From Levilactobacillus mulengensis (GTDB lineage: Bacteria > Bacillota > Bacilli > Lactobacillales > Lactobacillaceae): 64,000 nucleotides of DNA. Of the stretch, positions 42,345 to 50,371 are shown in pieces (the stretch's first letter is position 1; the number at the start of each line of letters is the position of its first letter). Location of the stretch: contig NZ_RHNW01000011.1 in assembly GCF_003946045.1 (NCBI RefSeq), forward strand, positions 1 through 64,000, given 5' to 3'. The notes under the pieces are model-generated. The model saw only the letters and a list, made by a program, of their open reading frames with translations. It was not told the origin of the DNA and made no database searches. Made by a program: the position numbers and the translations under genes.

Positions 42345-42390
42345 ACTGCTTAGCCGTCTGTCCATTGGGGAGACGGTTAGGCAGTTTTTT
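42345..42390 (+). terminator. Terminator after the serine hydrolase gene
   Basis: ACTGCTTAGCCGTCT pairs with AGACGGTTAGGCAGT, followed by T6. Confidence 0.9.
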
Positions 42391-42520
42391 AGTGGCAAAT
42401 TTTATCAGGAAGTAGTGTTGTTGATGAACAAATTGGGTAGTGGGGATGATTAGTCAACTCATTATTAAATAGATAAAATGTGGCAATGTGCGGTAAACTA
42501 AAGAAAAAGGAGGCGGAGCA

Positions 42521-42844
42521 ATGCTCGAAGTTGGCTTCAATCATCAGTTATCCGGGGTGTACGGCGTGTCGCTAGCCGGCATGGTCTTGTTGGCGGTCAT
42601 CGTGGTCCCACTGGTTCAGAAACGGTGGCACCGGCGCTACCCCGTGCTCAACAGTATGTGGTGGCAACTGACACCCATCCTGGCATTTTCGGCGGTCCAA
42701 ATGGCCTATGTGCGGTTTAATTTAGTGTTGGGTGGGCTGTTTTTATTGATTGATCTGATGCTCATTTTGGATGGGTATCAGCGGCAGGTCGCTAGGCAAC
42801 GACATGATCAGCAGGAAAACAAACGGCATCAAAAAAACGTCTGA
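42521..42844 (+). CDS. Small membrane protein of unknown function
   Basis: A 107-residue protein with three hydrophobic segments (VYGVSLAGMVLLAVIVVPLV, LTPILAFSAVQMAYV, LVLGGLFLLIDLMLIL) and a basic, Gln-rich tail. No family is recognised. AAAGGAGG precedes the ATG. The last three codons and the stop lie inside the left 41-bp direct repeat of the island, so the gene end is a target of the recombination that built it. Confidence 0.8.
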   Translation: MLEVGFNHQLSGVYGVSLAGMVLLAVIVVPLVQKRWHRRYPVLNSMWWQLTPILAFSAVQMAYVRFNLVLGGLFLLIDLMLILDGYQRQVARQRHDQQENKRHQKNV

Positions 42845-42872
42845 GATTTTTATCTCAGGCGTTTTCTAGTGA
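42832..42872. repeat. Left 41-bp direct repeat of the island (terminator)
   Basis: This 41-bp block is identical to 53637-53677. It contains the inverted repeat ACGTCTGAGAT/ATCTCAGGCGT with flanking A and T runs, so it is a bidirectional terminator. It overlaps the end of the preceding gene. The sequence between the two copies is clearly more AT-rich than either side. Confidence 0.85.
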
Positions 42873-42886
42873 TTACTTGAAATAAA

Positions 42887-42900
42887 GTTAACCGGTTAGC
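42887..42900. promoter_or_regulatory. LacI-type operator O1
   Basis: GTTAACCGGTTAGC is one base from the palindrome GTTAACCGGTTAAC. It lies 14 nt inside the island. Confidence 0.6.
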
Positions 42901-42981
42901 TATTATACAAAATCATTAAATGTTGATGGTGGGAAGTTTTGGAGGAATGTATTTATTTTGTAAGTGAGAATAGATGATTAA

Positions 42982-42995
42982 GTTAAACGATTAAC
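42982..42995. promoter_or_regulatory. LacI-type operator O2
   Basis: GTTAAACGATTAAC keeps both outer arms of the island palindrome. Confidence 0.5.
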
Positions 42996-43130
42996 CTTAT
43001 TGATTAATGTAAACGTTTTTAGCTTCAAATGCAATGTGTGGCTGTCTATTTATAGCGAACGGTGTATTGATTTTTTTGAAAACGATTATGGTGTTGGACT
43101 TGAAGTTACTTGTTTAAAATTTAATAAGCT

Positions 43131-43255
43131 GGGTAAAGCTAAATACACGTACAGAATCTGAATGAAAGTTGGCTTAATGCTGACACAAAAGGGAATCGTA
43201 TAGGGCAAATTTTTATGGAAACACTTTTAACAGATGGTAATAGTGAACGCTCGTG
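43131..43255 (+). pseudogene. Possible remnant of a coding region
   Basis: A short open frame reads VQNLNESWLNADTKGNRIG and continues IFMETLLTDGNSERS to a stop near 43249. It has no start codon or ribosome site and looks protein-like. I do not recognise the parent. The remaining 42900-43320 stretch is AT-rich, with operators and no clear gene. Confidence 0.25.
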
Positions 43256-43323
43256 ATTACTTAAACAAATAAAAAATTCAAAAAACATAATATAGTAGGA
43301 AAAAATAAATGCTATATTAATGA

Positions 43324-43352
43324 TTGACAAATGGATTGTAAGCGAATACACT
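43324..43352 (+). promoter_or_regulatory. Promoter of island operon 1
   Basis: TTGACA (43324-43329) and TACACT (43347-43352) are spaced by 17 nt. A cre site covers the spacer and -10, and LacI operator O3 begins 18 nt after the -10. Confidence 0.75.
43336..43350 (+). promoter_or_regulatory. cre site (CcpA)
   Basis: TTGTAAGCGAATACA matches the cre consensus WTGNAANCGNWNNCW at every fixed position and overlaps the -10 box, the usual position for CcpA repression. Confidence 0.75.
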
Positions 43353-43369
43353 TTGTCTTGTAAGTTCAA

Positions 43370-43383
43370 GTTAAGCGGTAAAC
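43370..43383. promoter_or_regulatory. LacI-type operator O3
   Basis: GTTAAGCGGTAAAC lies just after the predicted transcription start of operon 1. Confidence 0.65.
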
Positions 43384-43456
43384 CAATTCCAAAACCAAAA
43401 GTTTAAGAAAGCTGTTACTACTGCATTTAATTTTTATTAAGCAATCTTTCATTTAG

Positions 43457-43470
43457 GTTTATCGGTTAAC
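43457..43470. promoter_or_regulatory. LacI-type operator O4
   Basis: GTTTATCGGTTAAC keeps a perfect right half-site. It lies 6 nt before the first possible start codon of operon 1. Confidence 0.5.
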
Positions 43471-43475
43471 AAACA

Positions 43476-44240
43476 GTGGAGGTGTGTGTCATCAATACGA
43501 AGACGGAGTTTATTTTGAATACAATTGCCTTTGCTGAGCAATTGCAATCCGGTATTTCTCAGTTAGAGGTAATCCCAGCTGTTGCACGGATGGGGTTTCA
43601 AGCCGTTGAAATCAGGAATGAATTTTTAGCAGGCAATGTAGAAGAGTTACATCAAATTCGAGATGAGGCTCAGAAGAACAAGCTCAATGTTTACTATAGT
43701 GTTAATGATCCGTTATTTATCAATCAAGGTATTAACCGGAAACTGACACAGTATATTGCAGAGATGCATGAATTAGGGGCCAATCACCTTAAACTTAATT
43801 TCGGACAAGTTGCTGAACCTAACGATGAGCTTGTTAGCAAATTGAGTGAGTATTTGGATGACGGCTTCGAACTTAATGTTGAAAATAATCAGACGTCATC
43901 CGAAAGCAAGCTAATTGATATTGCAAAATTCTTCAAAGTAGTTCGAAATTTAAAAATTGATATCGGTTTTTGTTTTGATTCGGCCAATTGGTATTGGACT
44001 GGTAATACGCCAGAAGATGCGGCAGCACAGCTGGCGAGTGTGACGCGTTATCTCCATCTTAAGAATAAGCGTGGTAGCGATGAAAATCTTAGTGTTACCC
44101 CCTTAATTGAAGGTGACATTGATTGGAAAAAACTTGTAAAGAGCTTTCCTGATGTTCGTGAGGTAGCTTTGGAATATGCAGGTACACAGGATGAGGTTCA
44201 GCAAGGGCTACAGGCAATACAAAAAGAATACTTGAATTGA
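43476..44240 (+). CDS. TIM-barrel sugar isomerase/epimerase
   Basis: A protein of about 250 residues in the xylose-isomerase-like TIM-barrel (AP endonuclease 2) family. Seen: LEVIPAVARMGFQAVEIRNE near the N-terminus, metal-type acidic residues in LNVENNQT near residue 147 and in GFCFDSANWYW near 171, LHLKNKRG near 199, and a final ALEYAG. Such enzymes isomerise or epimerise free or phosphorylated sugars. The start is unclear: the GTGs at 43476 and 43482 lie within the ribosome-site-like GTGGAGGTG, and the codon at the proper distance (43491) is ATC. A role in making a ketose for the L-xylulose kinase of this island is possible. Confidence 0.82.
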   Translation: MEVCVINTKTEFILNTIAFAEQLQSGISQLEVIPAVARMGFQAVEIRNEFLAGNVEELHQIRDEAQKNKLNVYYSVNDPLFINQGINRKLTQYIAEMHELGANHLKLNFGQVAEPNDELVSKLSEYLDDGFELNVENNQTSSESKLIDIAKFFKVVRNLKIDIGFCFDSANWYWTGNTPEDAAAQLASVTRYLHLKNKRGSDENLSVTPLIEGDIDWKKLVKSFPDVREVALEYAGTQDEVQQGLQAIQKEYLN

Positions 44241-44272
44241 TAATTGATCAATGAAAAGAGGATGACAGTCAA

Positions 44273-45733
44273 ATGTTAGAGATGGTAAACCAAGTATTCC
44301 AGACTTTTGGTGCGAGCGTAGTTGTGCCAATTATGATTTTCATTGTTGCACTTTTTCTGAAAGTCAGAGTACGAACAGCAATGATGAGTGCTTTCTATGC
44401 TGGGGTGGGGTTGACTGGTTTTGGTTGGATTATTTCGGCCTTTACACCAGTTGTCACGAAAGTTATTAAGCAAATGGTTAACAACACTGGAATTAAGTTG
44501 CCGATTGTTGATATTGGTTGGCAAGCGGGATCATTAGCTACTTTTGGTTCAACGGTTGGTCTGAGTTTCTTTGTTTTTGGATTGATTTTAGAACTAGTAT
44601 TGTTTGCTGTAGGGGTCACGAAAGTATTTATGCCCTCGAATTTATGGAATAATTTCGGATTTATGGTTTGGGGAACGATGGCCTACTATGTAACTAGAAA
44701 CTTCTGGCTCTCGTTAGGTTTATCGTTCTTCATGTTACTTTACACTTTAGCTTTAGCTGAAATTCAAGCGGATCGTTGGTCTGACTATTATGGTGTTAAA
44801 AATGCTACGGTTAGTTCTTTACATAACATGGAGCAAGCTGTTCCAGCAATCTTATTAGACCCGTTGTGGAATCTAATTGGTTTGAACAAGGTTAAGATGA
44901 CGCCTGAATACTTTAAAGATAAGTTAGGAGTGTTTGGTGAGCCGACGACCTTGGGAGCTATTCTGGGGCTTATCATCGGGATTCTTGGAAACCTTAAGAT
45001 CTTAACCACAATGGCCGCTTGGGGACAGATTTTAACCTTTGCAATTGAATTATCAGCCGTCATGACTATTTTCCCACTGGTAACTGGTGTCTTCTCAAAA
45101 GCCTTTTCACCACTGGCAGAGGAAATTGACCGTAATAGCCATCGTAATGATGATCCTGATGAAGAAGAAAACAAGGGTTATGATAAGAAACGGTGGTTCT
45201 TAGGTGTCGATGATGGTGTTGGGTATGGTGAACCAGCAACGATTATTTCTGGCGTTATCTTGATTCCAATAATGGTTGTGATTGCATTTATTTTACCTGG
45301 AAACAAGACGTTACCTGTCGTTGATCTGATTTCAATTCCATTTATGATCGAATCAATTGTAGCAGTAACTCGTGGAAATATTTTAAAAGTTATCTGCAAC
45401 GGGATTGTCTGGTTCAGCTTAGGATTATATGCAAGCAGCTGGTTAGGTACAATTTATACTGGAGCAATTTCACATTATGGAGTCGCAATTCCAGCTGGTG
45501 TTGTCTTGATTACTAGTTTTAACTTAATGGCACGTCCCATGAACGCTGTTGTGTTTGCTGCTTGGATTTCTGGTAATTGGGTCTTTATTGGATTAACAAT
45601 TATTGCTTACTTAATTGTCGAAGTGTTACTTCGTACTCGACGTGAACAAATTTGGGCTTACTTAAAACGTATGTCAGAAAAGAACGCTGGGTTTACTGGT
45701 AGCAAAGAGAAAATTACGTACGACAACGATTAG
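44273..45733 (+). CDS. Galactitol-type PTS IIC (orphan)
   Basis: A 486-residue membrane protein of the EIIC-Gat family (GatC/SgcC). Seen: GASVVVPIMIFIVALFLKV at the N-terminus, GVGLTGFGWIISAF, a GxSLGLSFFMLLYTLALAEI helix, VPAILLDPLWNLIGL near 196, and ARPMNAVVFAAWISGNW near 426. About 10-12 helices are visible. No IIA or IIB lies in the island or elsewhere nearby, and a sugar kinase is encoded downstream. It may therefore import unphosphorylated substrate, or rely on IIA/IIB encoded elsewhere. GAAAAGAGGATGAC precedes the ATG. Confidence 0.85.
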   Translation: MLEMVNQVFQTFGASVVVPIMIFIVALFLKVRVRTAMMSAFYAGVGLTGFGWIISAFTPVVTKVIKQMVNNTGIKLPIVDIGWQAGSLATFGSTVGLSFFVFGLILELVLFAVGVTKVFMPSNLWNNFGFMVWGTMAYYVTRNFWLSLGLSFFMLLYTLALAEIQADRWSDYYGVKNATVSSLHNMEQAVPAILLDPLWNLIGLNKVKMTPEYFKDKLGVFGEPTTLGAILGLIIGILGNLKILTTMAAWGQILTFAIELSAVMTIFPLVTGVFSKAFSPLAEEIDRNSHRNDDPDEEENKGYDKKRWFLGVDDGVGYGEPATIISGVILIPIMVVIAFILPGNKTLPVVDLISIPFMIESIVAVTRGNILKVICNGIVWFSLGLYASSWLGTIYTGAISHYGVAIPAGVVLITSFNLMARPMNAVVFAAWISGNWVFIGLTIIAYLIVEVLLRTRREQIWAYLKRMSEKNAGFTGSKEKITYDND

Positions 45734-45760
45734 CTAAAAATATATATGGAGGGTTTTATT

Positions 45761-46732
45761 ATGAAAAAAATTGATGGACATTTGCATTTAGTTCGTTCTA
45801 TTGCGGGGTTTAATGGTAAAGGCCGGATGACACCATTAGGTGATGGTCGTACAATTTGGGATGATGGGACTGCAATCAAGTTGATTCCAGATGGCTGGGG
45901 TAGTGATGATTTCACTGCTGAATCAGCACTTAAGGTTATGGAAGAAAATGGTATTGACAAGGCTGTCTTGCTGCAAGGGAGCTTAAATGGTTACCAAAAT
46001 TACTACTCATACCAAGTTGCTAAGAAATACCCAGATCGGTTTGTTGCAGCCTTCTCCGTTGATCCGTTCTCAGAATTTTATATGAAGATTGTTAAGCGTC
46101 ATGTAGAAGACTTAGGTTTCAGAAGCATCAAGTTTGAAATCAGTCAGGGTGGTGGGATGCATGGTTACCACTTCACTACGCCATTTAGATTAGATACCGA
46201 TCCACGAATTGGTCGTATTTTCCATTTTCTGAGTGATTACCCTGGCTTCTCCGTTGCTGTTGACTATGGTGACTATACGCAATTTAGTCATCAACCAGAG
46301 GCAATTGCTAACTTGGCAAAGACATACCCACAACTTAACTTTGTCGTTTGCCATTTGTCATTCCCAAATGCAGATCATCCAGATCGCTTAAAGGCTGAAT
46401 TAAACCAATGGGCTGGTATTGATAACATCTATACCGATATTTCAGCTATTCAGGATATTGATGGAGAAACTGAATTCCCATTCCCTCGTTGCCAAAAAGA
46501 TGTCAAAATTGCTAAAGACATTTTAGGCGCCGGACATATTATCTGGGGGACGGATTCACCATGGTCTTCAACCTTCAATTCATACAAGAATTTATCTACT
46601 TGGCTTGAAGCAACTGATATCTTCAATAAAAAGGAACTGGAAGATGTCATGTATAATAACGCAGAAAAAGTGTACTTTAATAAGGCTGCTGTCCAAGCAA
46701 TGAAGGACGCAGAAGATCCTGTACTCAAATAG
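45761..46732 (+). CDS. Amidohydrolase-family metal enzyme (COG2159 type)
   Basis: A 323-residue TIM-barrel metallohydrolase. The N-terminal metal motif is IDGHLHL (HxH near residues 5-7). Other blocks are AAFSVDPFSEFYMK near 100, FEISQGGGMHGYH near 129, VCHLSFPNADHPDR near 198 and the catalytic-type Asp in IIWGTDSPWSS near 262. The group holds lactonases, ACMSD-like decarboxylases and other hydrolases. In this operon a lactone hydrolase or a decarboxylase feeding the pentulose pathway would fit; neither is proven. The ATG at 45761 follows TGGAGGG. A strong bidirectional terminator ends the operon. Confidence 0.85.
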   Translation: MKKIDGHLHLVRSIAGFNGKGRMTPLGDGRTIWDDGTAIKLIPDGWGSDDFTAESALKVMEENGIDKAVLLQGSLNGYQNYYSYQVAKKYPDRFVAAFSVDPFSEFYMKIVKRHVEDLGFRSIKFEISQGGGMHGYHFTTPFRLDTDPRIGRIFHFLSDYPGFSVAVDYGDYTQFSHQPEAIANLAKTYPQLNFVVCHLSFPNADHPDRLKAELNQWAGIDNIYTDISAIQDIDGETEFPFPRCQKDVKIAKDILGAGHIIWGTDSPWSSTFNSYKNLSTWLEATDIFNKKELEDVMYNNAEKVYFNKAAVQAMKDAEDPVLK

Positions 46733-46759
46733 TATAAAATCCACTCTGAATAGGTAATC

Positions 46760-46815
46760 AAAAAGCCTGGAAGAGCTGTAATCTACTTAAGATTACAGCT
46801 CTTCCAGGCTTTTTT
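46760..46815. terminator. Bidirectional terminator between operon 1 and the LacI gene
   Basis: A near-perfect 24-bp stem, AAAAGCCTGGAAGAGCTGTA with its complement, has A and T runs on both sides. Confidence 0.95.
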
Positions 46816-46822
46816 AGTGAGG

Positions 46823-47830
46823 TTAAAAGCTTTCACGGATAATCATGTCCGTTGGAACTACTTTAACTTGTGGAGCAGGTTCGTTAGTAAAAGTAGTTTC
46901 CAATTTATCCTTTAGTAAGTTCATTGCAGAGCACCCAATAGTAAAAGAATCTTGGCGAATACAACTAATACCAGGGTTTAATAACTGCATCCACTCAAAC
47001 TCTTCGTATGTGGCAACTCCAAAATCAGTTGGATAGGTGTAGTTTAGACGTTGAGCAGACTTTAGCAACTGCAGGAGAACTCGGGAGTTCATTGTAAAAA
47101 AGCCGATTTTTTTATGAGGATTAGTCATGATCTTTTTCAGAACCTGATCGAAACCATTACTTTTAGTCAGCTCGGTATTATAAGGAACGGTTAACAGATG
47201 TTCATCGTCAAGATAGTTAGTAGCAAGCTTAAACCCAGCGTAACGATTTACCCGGGTACTAAAACTGTCGAGTGGCCAACTAATGAAGTATAAATCCTCA
47301 TAGCCATTAGCCTGCATTTGAGCAACCATATTTTTTACAGAGTCTCGGTTATCAGTAACGATAGTGTCAATGACGTTACGGCGAGGTTGTCGGTCGACAA
47401 TGACAGTATATGCATTGGAGAGTTGATTGTAGATATTACTATCTGGATTGACTGGATCAATAATTAGTCCAGCGACTTCTTCTTCACGCATACGATTAAT
47501 GTTCTCAATTTCACGTTGTTCATCATTGTTGGAGTTTGTAAAGATAACCTTGTAGCCATACTTCTCACAGCGTTCGGAAATTCCAGAGATGACGGGTGTC
47601 GTAAACGGATTTGTGATGTCAGCAACCGAGACACCAATAGTTTTATTTTCGTTTTTTGCAAGATTCCTAGCTGTTGTGCTGGGGTGGTAATTGGTTTTAT
47701 TGATAATGTTAGCTAGCTTTGTCCGTGTGTTATTAGACATTTTTGCATAGTTACCATTCAAAAAATTAGACACTGTTGCTGTGGAGACTTCAGCTAGCTT
47801 TGCAATATCTTTAATGGTGAATTTATCCAA
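46823..47830 (-). CDS. LacI-family transcriptional regulator of the island
   Basis: A 335-residue repressor. The N-terminal helix-turn-helix is TIKDIAKLAEVSTATVSNFL, followed by the hinge helix NKTNYHPSTTARNLAKNEN. The periplasmic-binding-like effector domain starts at KTIGVSVADITNPF. The TTG start at 47830 has GGAGG at 6 nt. The gene is divergent from operon 2 and converges on operon 1. The palindrome GTTAACCGGTTAAC, repeated at seven sites in the island, is the likely operator; it has the central CG typical of LacI sites. The inducer is unknown, probably a sugar of the encoded pathway. Confidence 0.93.
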   Translation of the reverse strand: MDKFTIKDIAKLAEVSTATVSNFLNGNYAKMSNNTRTKLANIINKTNYHPSTTARNLAKNENKTIGVSVADITNPFTTPVISGISERCEKYGYKVIFTNSNNDEQREIENINRMREEEVAGLIIDPVNPDSNIYNQLSNAYTVIVDRQPRRNVIDTIVTDNRDSVKNMVAQMQANGYEDLYFISWPLDSFSTRVNRYAGFKLATNYLDDEHLLTVPYNTELTKSNGFDQVLKKIMTNPHKKIGFFTMNSRVLLQLLKSAQRLNYTYPTDFGVATYEEFEWMQLLNPGISCIRQDSFTIGCSAMNLLKDKLETTFTNEPAPQVKVVPTDMIIRESF

Positions 47831-48017
47831 AATAGGCCTCCGAAATTCTTAGTTTTGTAACTTAATTTTAGCATGTTTGCAAACGATTAGGTCATGCATA
47901 CCCTAGTATTTATGTTAATACCTTAACACTAAAGATAGTTGTTTTGTTCTTTCTTTGGGAAAAAGGTGTGTGATTTCAGAAGAAACAGCTATTTGAACAC
48001 CATTTTAGCCTAACCTA

Positions 48018-48046
48018 TTGACAAAATAAAATGATAGTCTTAAAAT
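48018..48046 (+). promoter_or_regulatory. Upstream promoter of island operon 2
   Basis: TTGACA (48018-48023) and TAAAAT (48041-48046) are spaced by 17 nt. Operator O5 begins 15 nt after the -10, which copies the layout at operon 1. Confidence 0.7.
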
Positions 48047-48060
48047 CTGTGTATAAGGTA

Positions 48061-48074
48061 GTTAAGCGGTTAAC
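48061..48074. promoter_or_regulatory. LacI-type operator O5
   Basis: GTTAAGCGGTTAAC is one base from the perfect palindrome and lies at the predicted start of transcription. Confidence 0.7.
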
Positions 48075-48129
48075 CTTAAGGGCTTAAGTGACTTGAAAAT
48101 ATTGGGTGCCGTTTTATTTTTAAATTCAG

Positions 48130-48158
48130 TTGAAAACGCTGCCAGATAATGATATACA
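48130..48158 (+). promoter_or_regulatory. Second promoter of operon 2 with cre site
   Basis: TTGAAA (48130-48135) and TATACA (48153-48158) are spaced by 17 nt. TTGAAAACGCTGCCA (48130-48144) fits the cre consensus and covers the -35 box. Confidence 0.6.
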
Positions 48159-48208
48159 GCGAATGAGCTATTTTGAAAATAAAAGTAAAAGGTGTTTTAT
48201 AATAGTTT

Positions 48209-48222
48209 GTTAACCGAATTAC
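48209..48222. promoter_or_regulatory. LacI-type operator O6
   Basis: GTTAACCGAATTAC has a perfect left half-site and three mismatches in the right half. The 47831-48279 gap otherwise holds only the promoters and sites listed. Confidence 0.45.
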
Positions 48223-48279
48223 TTAACTCTCATTTTCAAAAGAATAACAAGTCAGAATTTTAAAAAGGAGATTATAAAA

Positions 48280-49236
48280 TTGGCTAAAGCAAAAGTATTA
48301 GTGACTGGTATCATACCAGAAGAAGGATTGACGGAATTACGAGACGTATTTGACGTTACCTACGAGCCAGAGAAAGAAACCCGTGAGTGGATTTTATCTA
48401 ATTTGGATCAGTTTGATGGCCTATTGCTGATGGGGACTAAGGCTGACCGTGAATTAATTGATGCGGGTAAGAACTTAAAGATTATTACGGCTAATGGAGT
48501 CGGATTTGATCACATTGACATCGCATACGCAAAGGAGAAAGGTATTGTGGTGTCAAACTGTCCAATGGGTGTTCGAGTACCAACATCTGAGATGACTTTT
48601 GCATTGTTGCTAGCCACTGTTCGGCGCCTATCTTTCTATGATAAGGTCGTTCGTAACGGGGGATGGCTGGACGTTTCCGAACAGAAAAATATGGGAATGA
48701 GTCTGCAAGGGAAAACCTTAGGTATTTATGGTATGGGGAGAATTGGTTCTGAAGTTGGCAAGTTCTGTCAGGCACTGGGCATGAAGGTTATTTATAATGA
48801 TGTTCATCAATTAGACCATAGTCTTGAAGAAAAGCTGGATGTCAACTACGTTAGCTTTGATGATTTAGTTCAAAAGGCCGACGTAATCACGTTACATGCA
48901 CCAGCTTTGCCATCAACGAAAGGTATTTTTAATGCTAGTGTATTTTCAAAAATGAAGAATACGGCTTACATTATTAATGCTGCTCGTGGCGTCCTAATTA
49001 AAGAATCCGACTTAGTTGTCGCTCTTAAGAATGGTGAAATTGCAGGAGCAGGACTAGATGTATTTGAGAATGAACCCAACGTTTCTGCTGAGTTGCGTTC
49101 ATTAGATAATGTCATCATGTCTCCCCATGCAGGGACGGGAACGTTAGAAGCACGGACCGCAATTGCACAAGAGGCTTCAAAGAATTTAATCTCATTTATT
49201 CGCGACGGGAAAGTACTGAATCACGTTAATGCTTAA
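48280..49236 (+). CDS. D-isomer-specific 2-hydroxyacid dehydrogenase
   Basis: A 318-residue NAD-dependent dehydrogenase of the PGDH/D-lactate family. The nucleotide motif is GIYGMGRIG near residue 149. The catalytic triad appears in order: Arg in INAARG near 235, Glu in FENEP near 263, and His in SPHAGTGT near 284. It would reduce a 2-keto acid or oxidise a D-2-hydroxy acid. Its place in a sugar island suggests a keto-sugar acid or a reductase step before the kinase, not serine synthesis. The TTG start follows AAAAAGGAGA. Confidence 0.88.
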   Translation: MAKAKVLVTGIIPEEGLTELRDVFDVTYEPEKETREWILSNLDQFDGLLLMGTKADRELIDAGKNLKIITANGVGFDHIDIAYAKEKGIVVSNCPMGVRVPTSEMTFALLLATVRRLSFYDKVVRNGGWLDVSEQKNMGMSLQGKTLGIYGMGRIGSEVGKFCQALGMKVIYNDVHQLDHSLEEKLDVNYVSFDDLVQKADVITLHAPALPSTKGIFNASVFSKMKNTAYIINAARGVLIKESDLVVALKNGEIAGAGLDVFENEPNVSAELRSLDNVIMSPHAGTGTLEARTAIAQEASKNLISFIRDGKVLNHVNA

Positions 49237-49281
49237 AGGTTTCTAAGTACCGCGATGGTTTCTTAAAGATAATGTCGCAAT

Positions 49282-49315
49282 AACCACTTCTCTGAAGGGA
49301 GTGGTTTACTTTTAG
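49282..49315 (+). terminator. Weak terminator inside operon 2
   Basis: AACCACT/AGTGGTT closes an 11-nt loop and is followed by a T-rich stretch. The perfect operator O7 comes next. Confidence 0.5.
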
Positions 49316-49322
49316 AGATTTT

Positions 49323-49336
49323 GTTAACCGGTTAAC
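49323..49336. promoter_or_regulatory. LacI-type operator O7 (perfect palindrome)
   Basis: GTTAACCGGTTAAC is perfectly symmetric. It lies 13 nt upstream of the next start codon, touching the ribosome site AGGAGGG, with no clear promoter before it. A roadblock on readthrough is one possible use. Confidence 0.7.
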
Positions 49337-49349
49337 TAGGAGGGAAATT

Positions 49350-50357
49350 TTGAAATTTGAAAAAGTTTTCAAAGATGTATTGGATCACTGCTATGCAATC
49401 ATGCGACTGAAGCATGATGATCATGACTTTATTGTTGTTGCTTCGGAAGAGAATAAGCCCTGCTATGCGTATGACTTAAATGATAACTATCGACGAGTAA
49501 CCGTCTGGCCGGACGTTGGCGGAACCATGACAATGGTTCAAATTCCAGGGACTCTAAACTTCTTGGCCACACAGCGATTTTATCCGGGATTCAATTCTGC
49601 TGCTTGCAGAATCGTGAAGGAAACATTTAATGGAAGCGAATGGGACCAAACGATTATTGGTGATTTCCCGTATATTCACCGATTTGATATCTTGCCTAAA
49701 TCTGATGGTAAAGGCTATTGGTTCGTAGGCTGTTCGATTGCTAATTCTAAAAAGGACACTGACGATTGGACAGATCCTGGAAAAGTTTGGGTTGGCGAGT
49801 ACAAAGACAGCGAAAGCCGTGTCGATAAGTTACGGGCATTACCAAACTTTAGACTGACTAAAAATCACGGCTATAAACGAATGAGTGGTTATTCGTTAAT
49901 CACTGGTGTTCAAGGAATCTTTAAGTTGACGCCACCAAATGAATCTTCTGACTGGAAGCTAGAACAGCTTTCAGACATTGAAACTTCCGATATTTTTAGC
50001 GCTGACATCAATCAGGATGGACGTCAAGAATATTTGACGATTGAAGAATTTCATGGTCCATACTTGCGTGTTTCAGATGATAATTTTAAGTCCATTACCC
50101 GGAGCAAAGCTGATACACCATTTGGACATGCAATTTGGGGTGGTCGCTTAGGAAAGCGTGATTACTTTATCTTTGGTTGGCGGTCAGGAAAACAAAATCT
50201 GGAACTCATTTCTAGTGAAAATTTGGATGCGCAATTAATTGATCAACAGGTTGGACCAAGCAATGTAACAGTGTATGAAAAAAATGGGCGAACTTATTTG
50301 TTATCAGCTAATCGAGAAGCCAATCAAGTTGCAGTGTACGCTATCGATTTGGAATAG
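49350..50357 (+). CDS. Beta-propeller-like protein of unknown function
   Basis: A 335-residue protein with a repeated beta pattern. It has no signal peptide, so it is probably cytoplasmic. A calcium-type loop DINQDGRQEYLTIEE near residue 214 resembles FG-GAP/VCBS blades, and HRFDILPKSDGKGYWFVG and GHAIWGGRLGKRDYFIFG look like blade strands. No catalytic set is recognised. Sugar lactonases and mutarotase-like proteins share such folds, so a lactonase role in the pathway is conceivable. The TTG start at 49350 follows AGGAGGG. Confidence 0.78.
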   Translation: MKFEKVFKDVLDHCYAIMRLKHDDHDFIVVASEENKPCYAYDLNDNYRRVTVWPDVGGTMTMVQIPGTLNFLATQRFYPGFNSAACRIVKETFNGSEWDQTIIGDFPYIHRFDILPKSDGKGYWFVGCSIANSKKDTDDWTDPGKVWVGEYKDSESRVDKLRALPNFRLTKNHGYKRMSGYSLITGVQGIFKLTPPNESSDWKLEQLSDIETSDIFSADINQDGRQEYLTIEEFHGPYLRVSDDNFKSITRSKADTPFGHAIWGGRLGKRDYFIFGWRSGKQNLELISSENLDAQLIDQQVGPSNVTVYEKNGRTYLLSANREANQVAVYAIDLE

Positions 50358-50371
50358 GAGCGTGGGTGAAT

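Noticed and set aside
43139-43369. Minus-strand 76-codon frame in the island gap
   Set aside because: It covers the operon 1 promoter and cre site, and is hydrophobic only from AT-rich composition.
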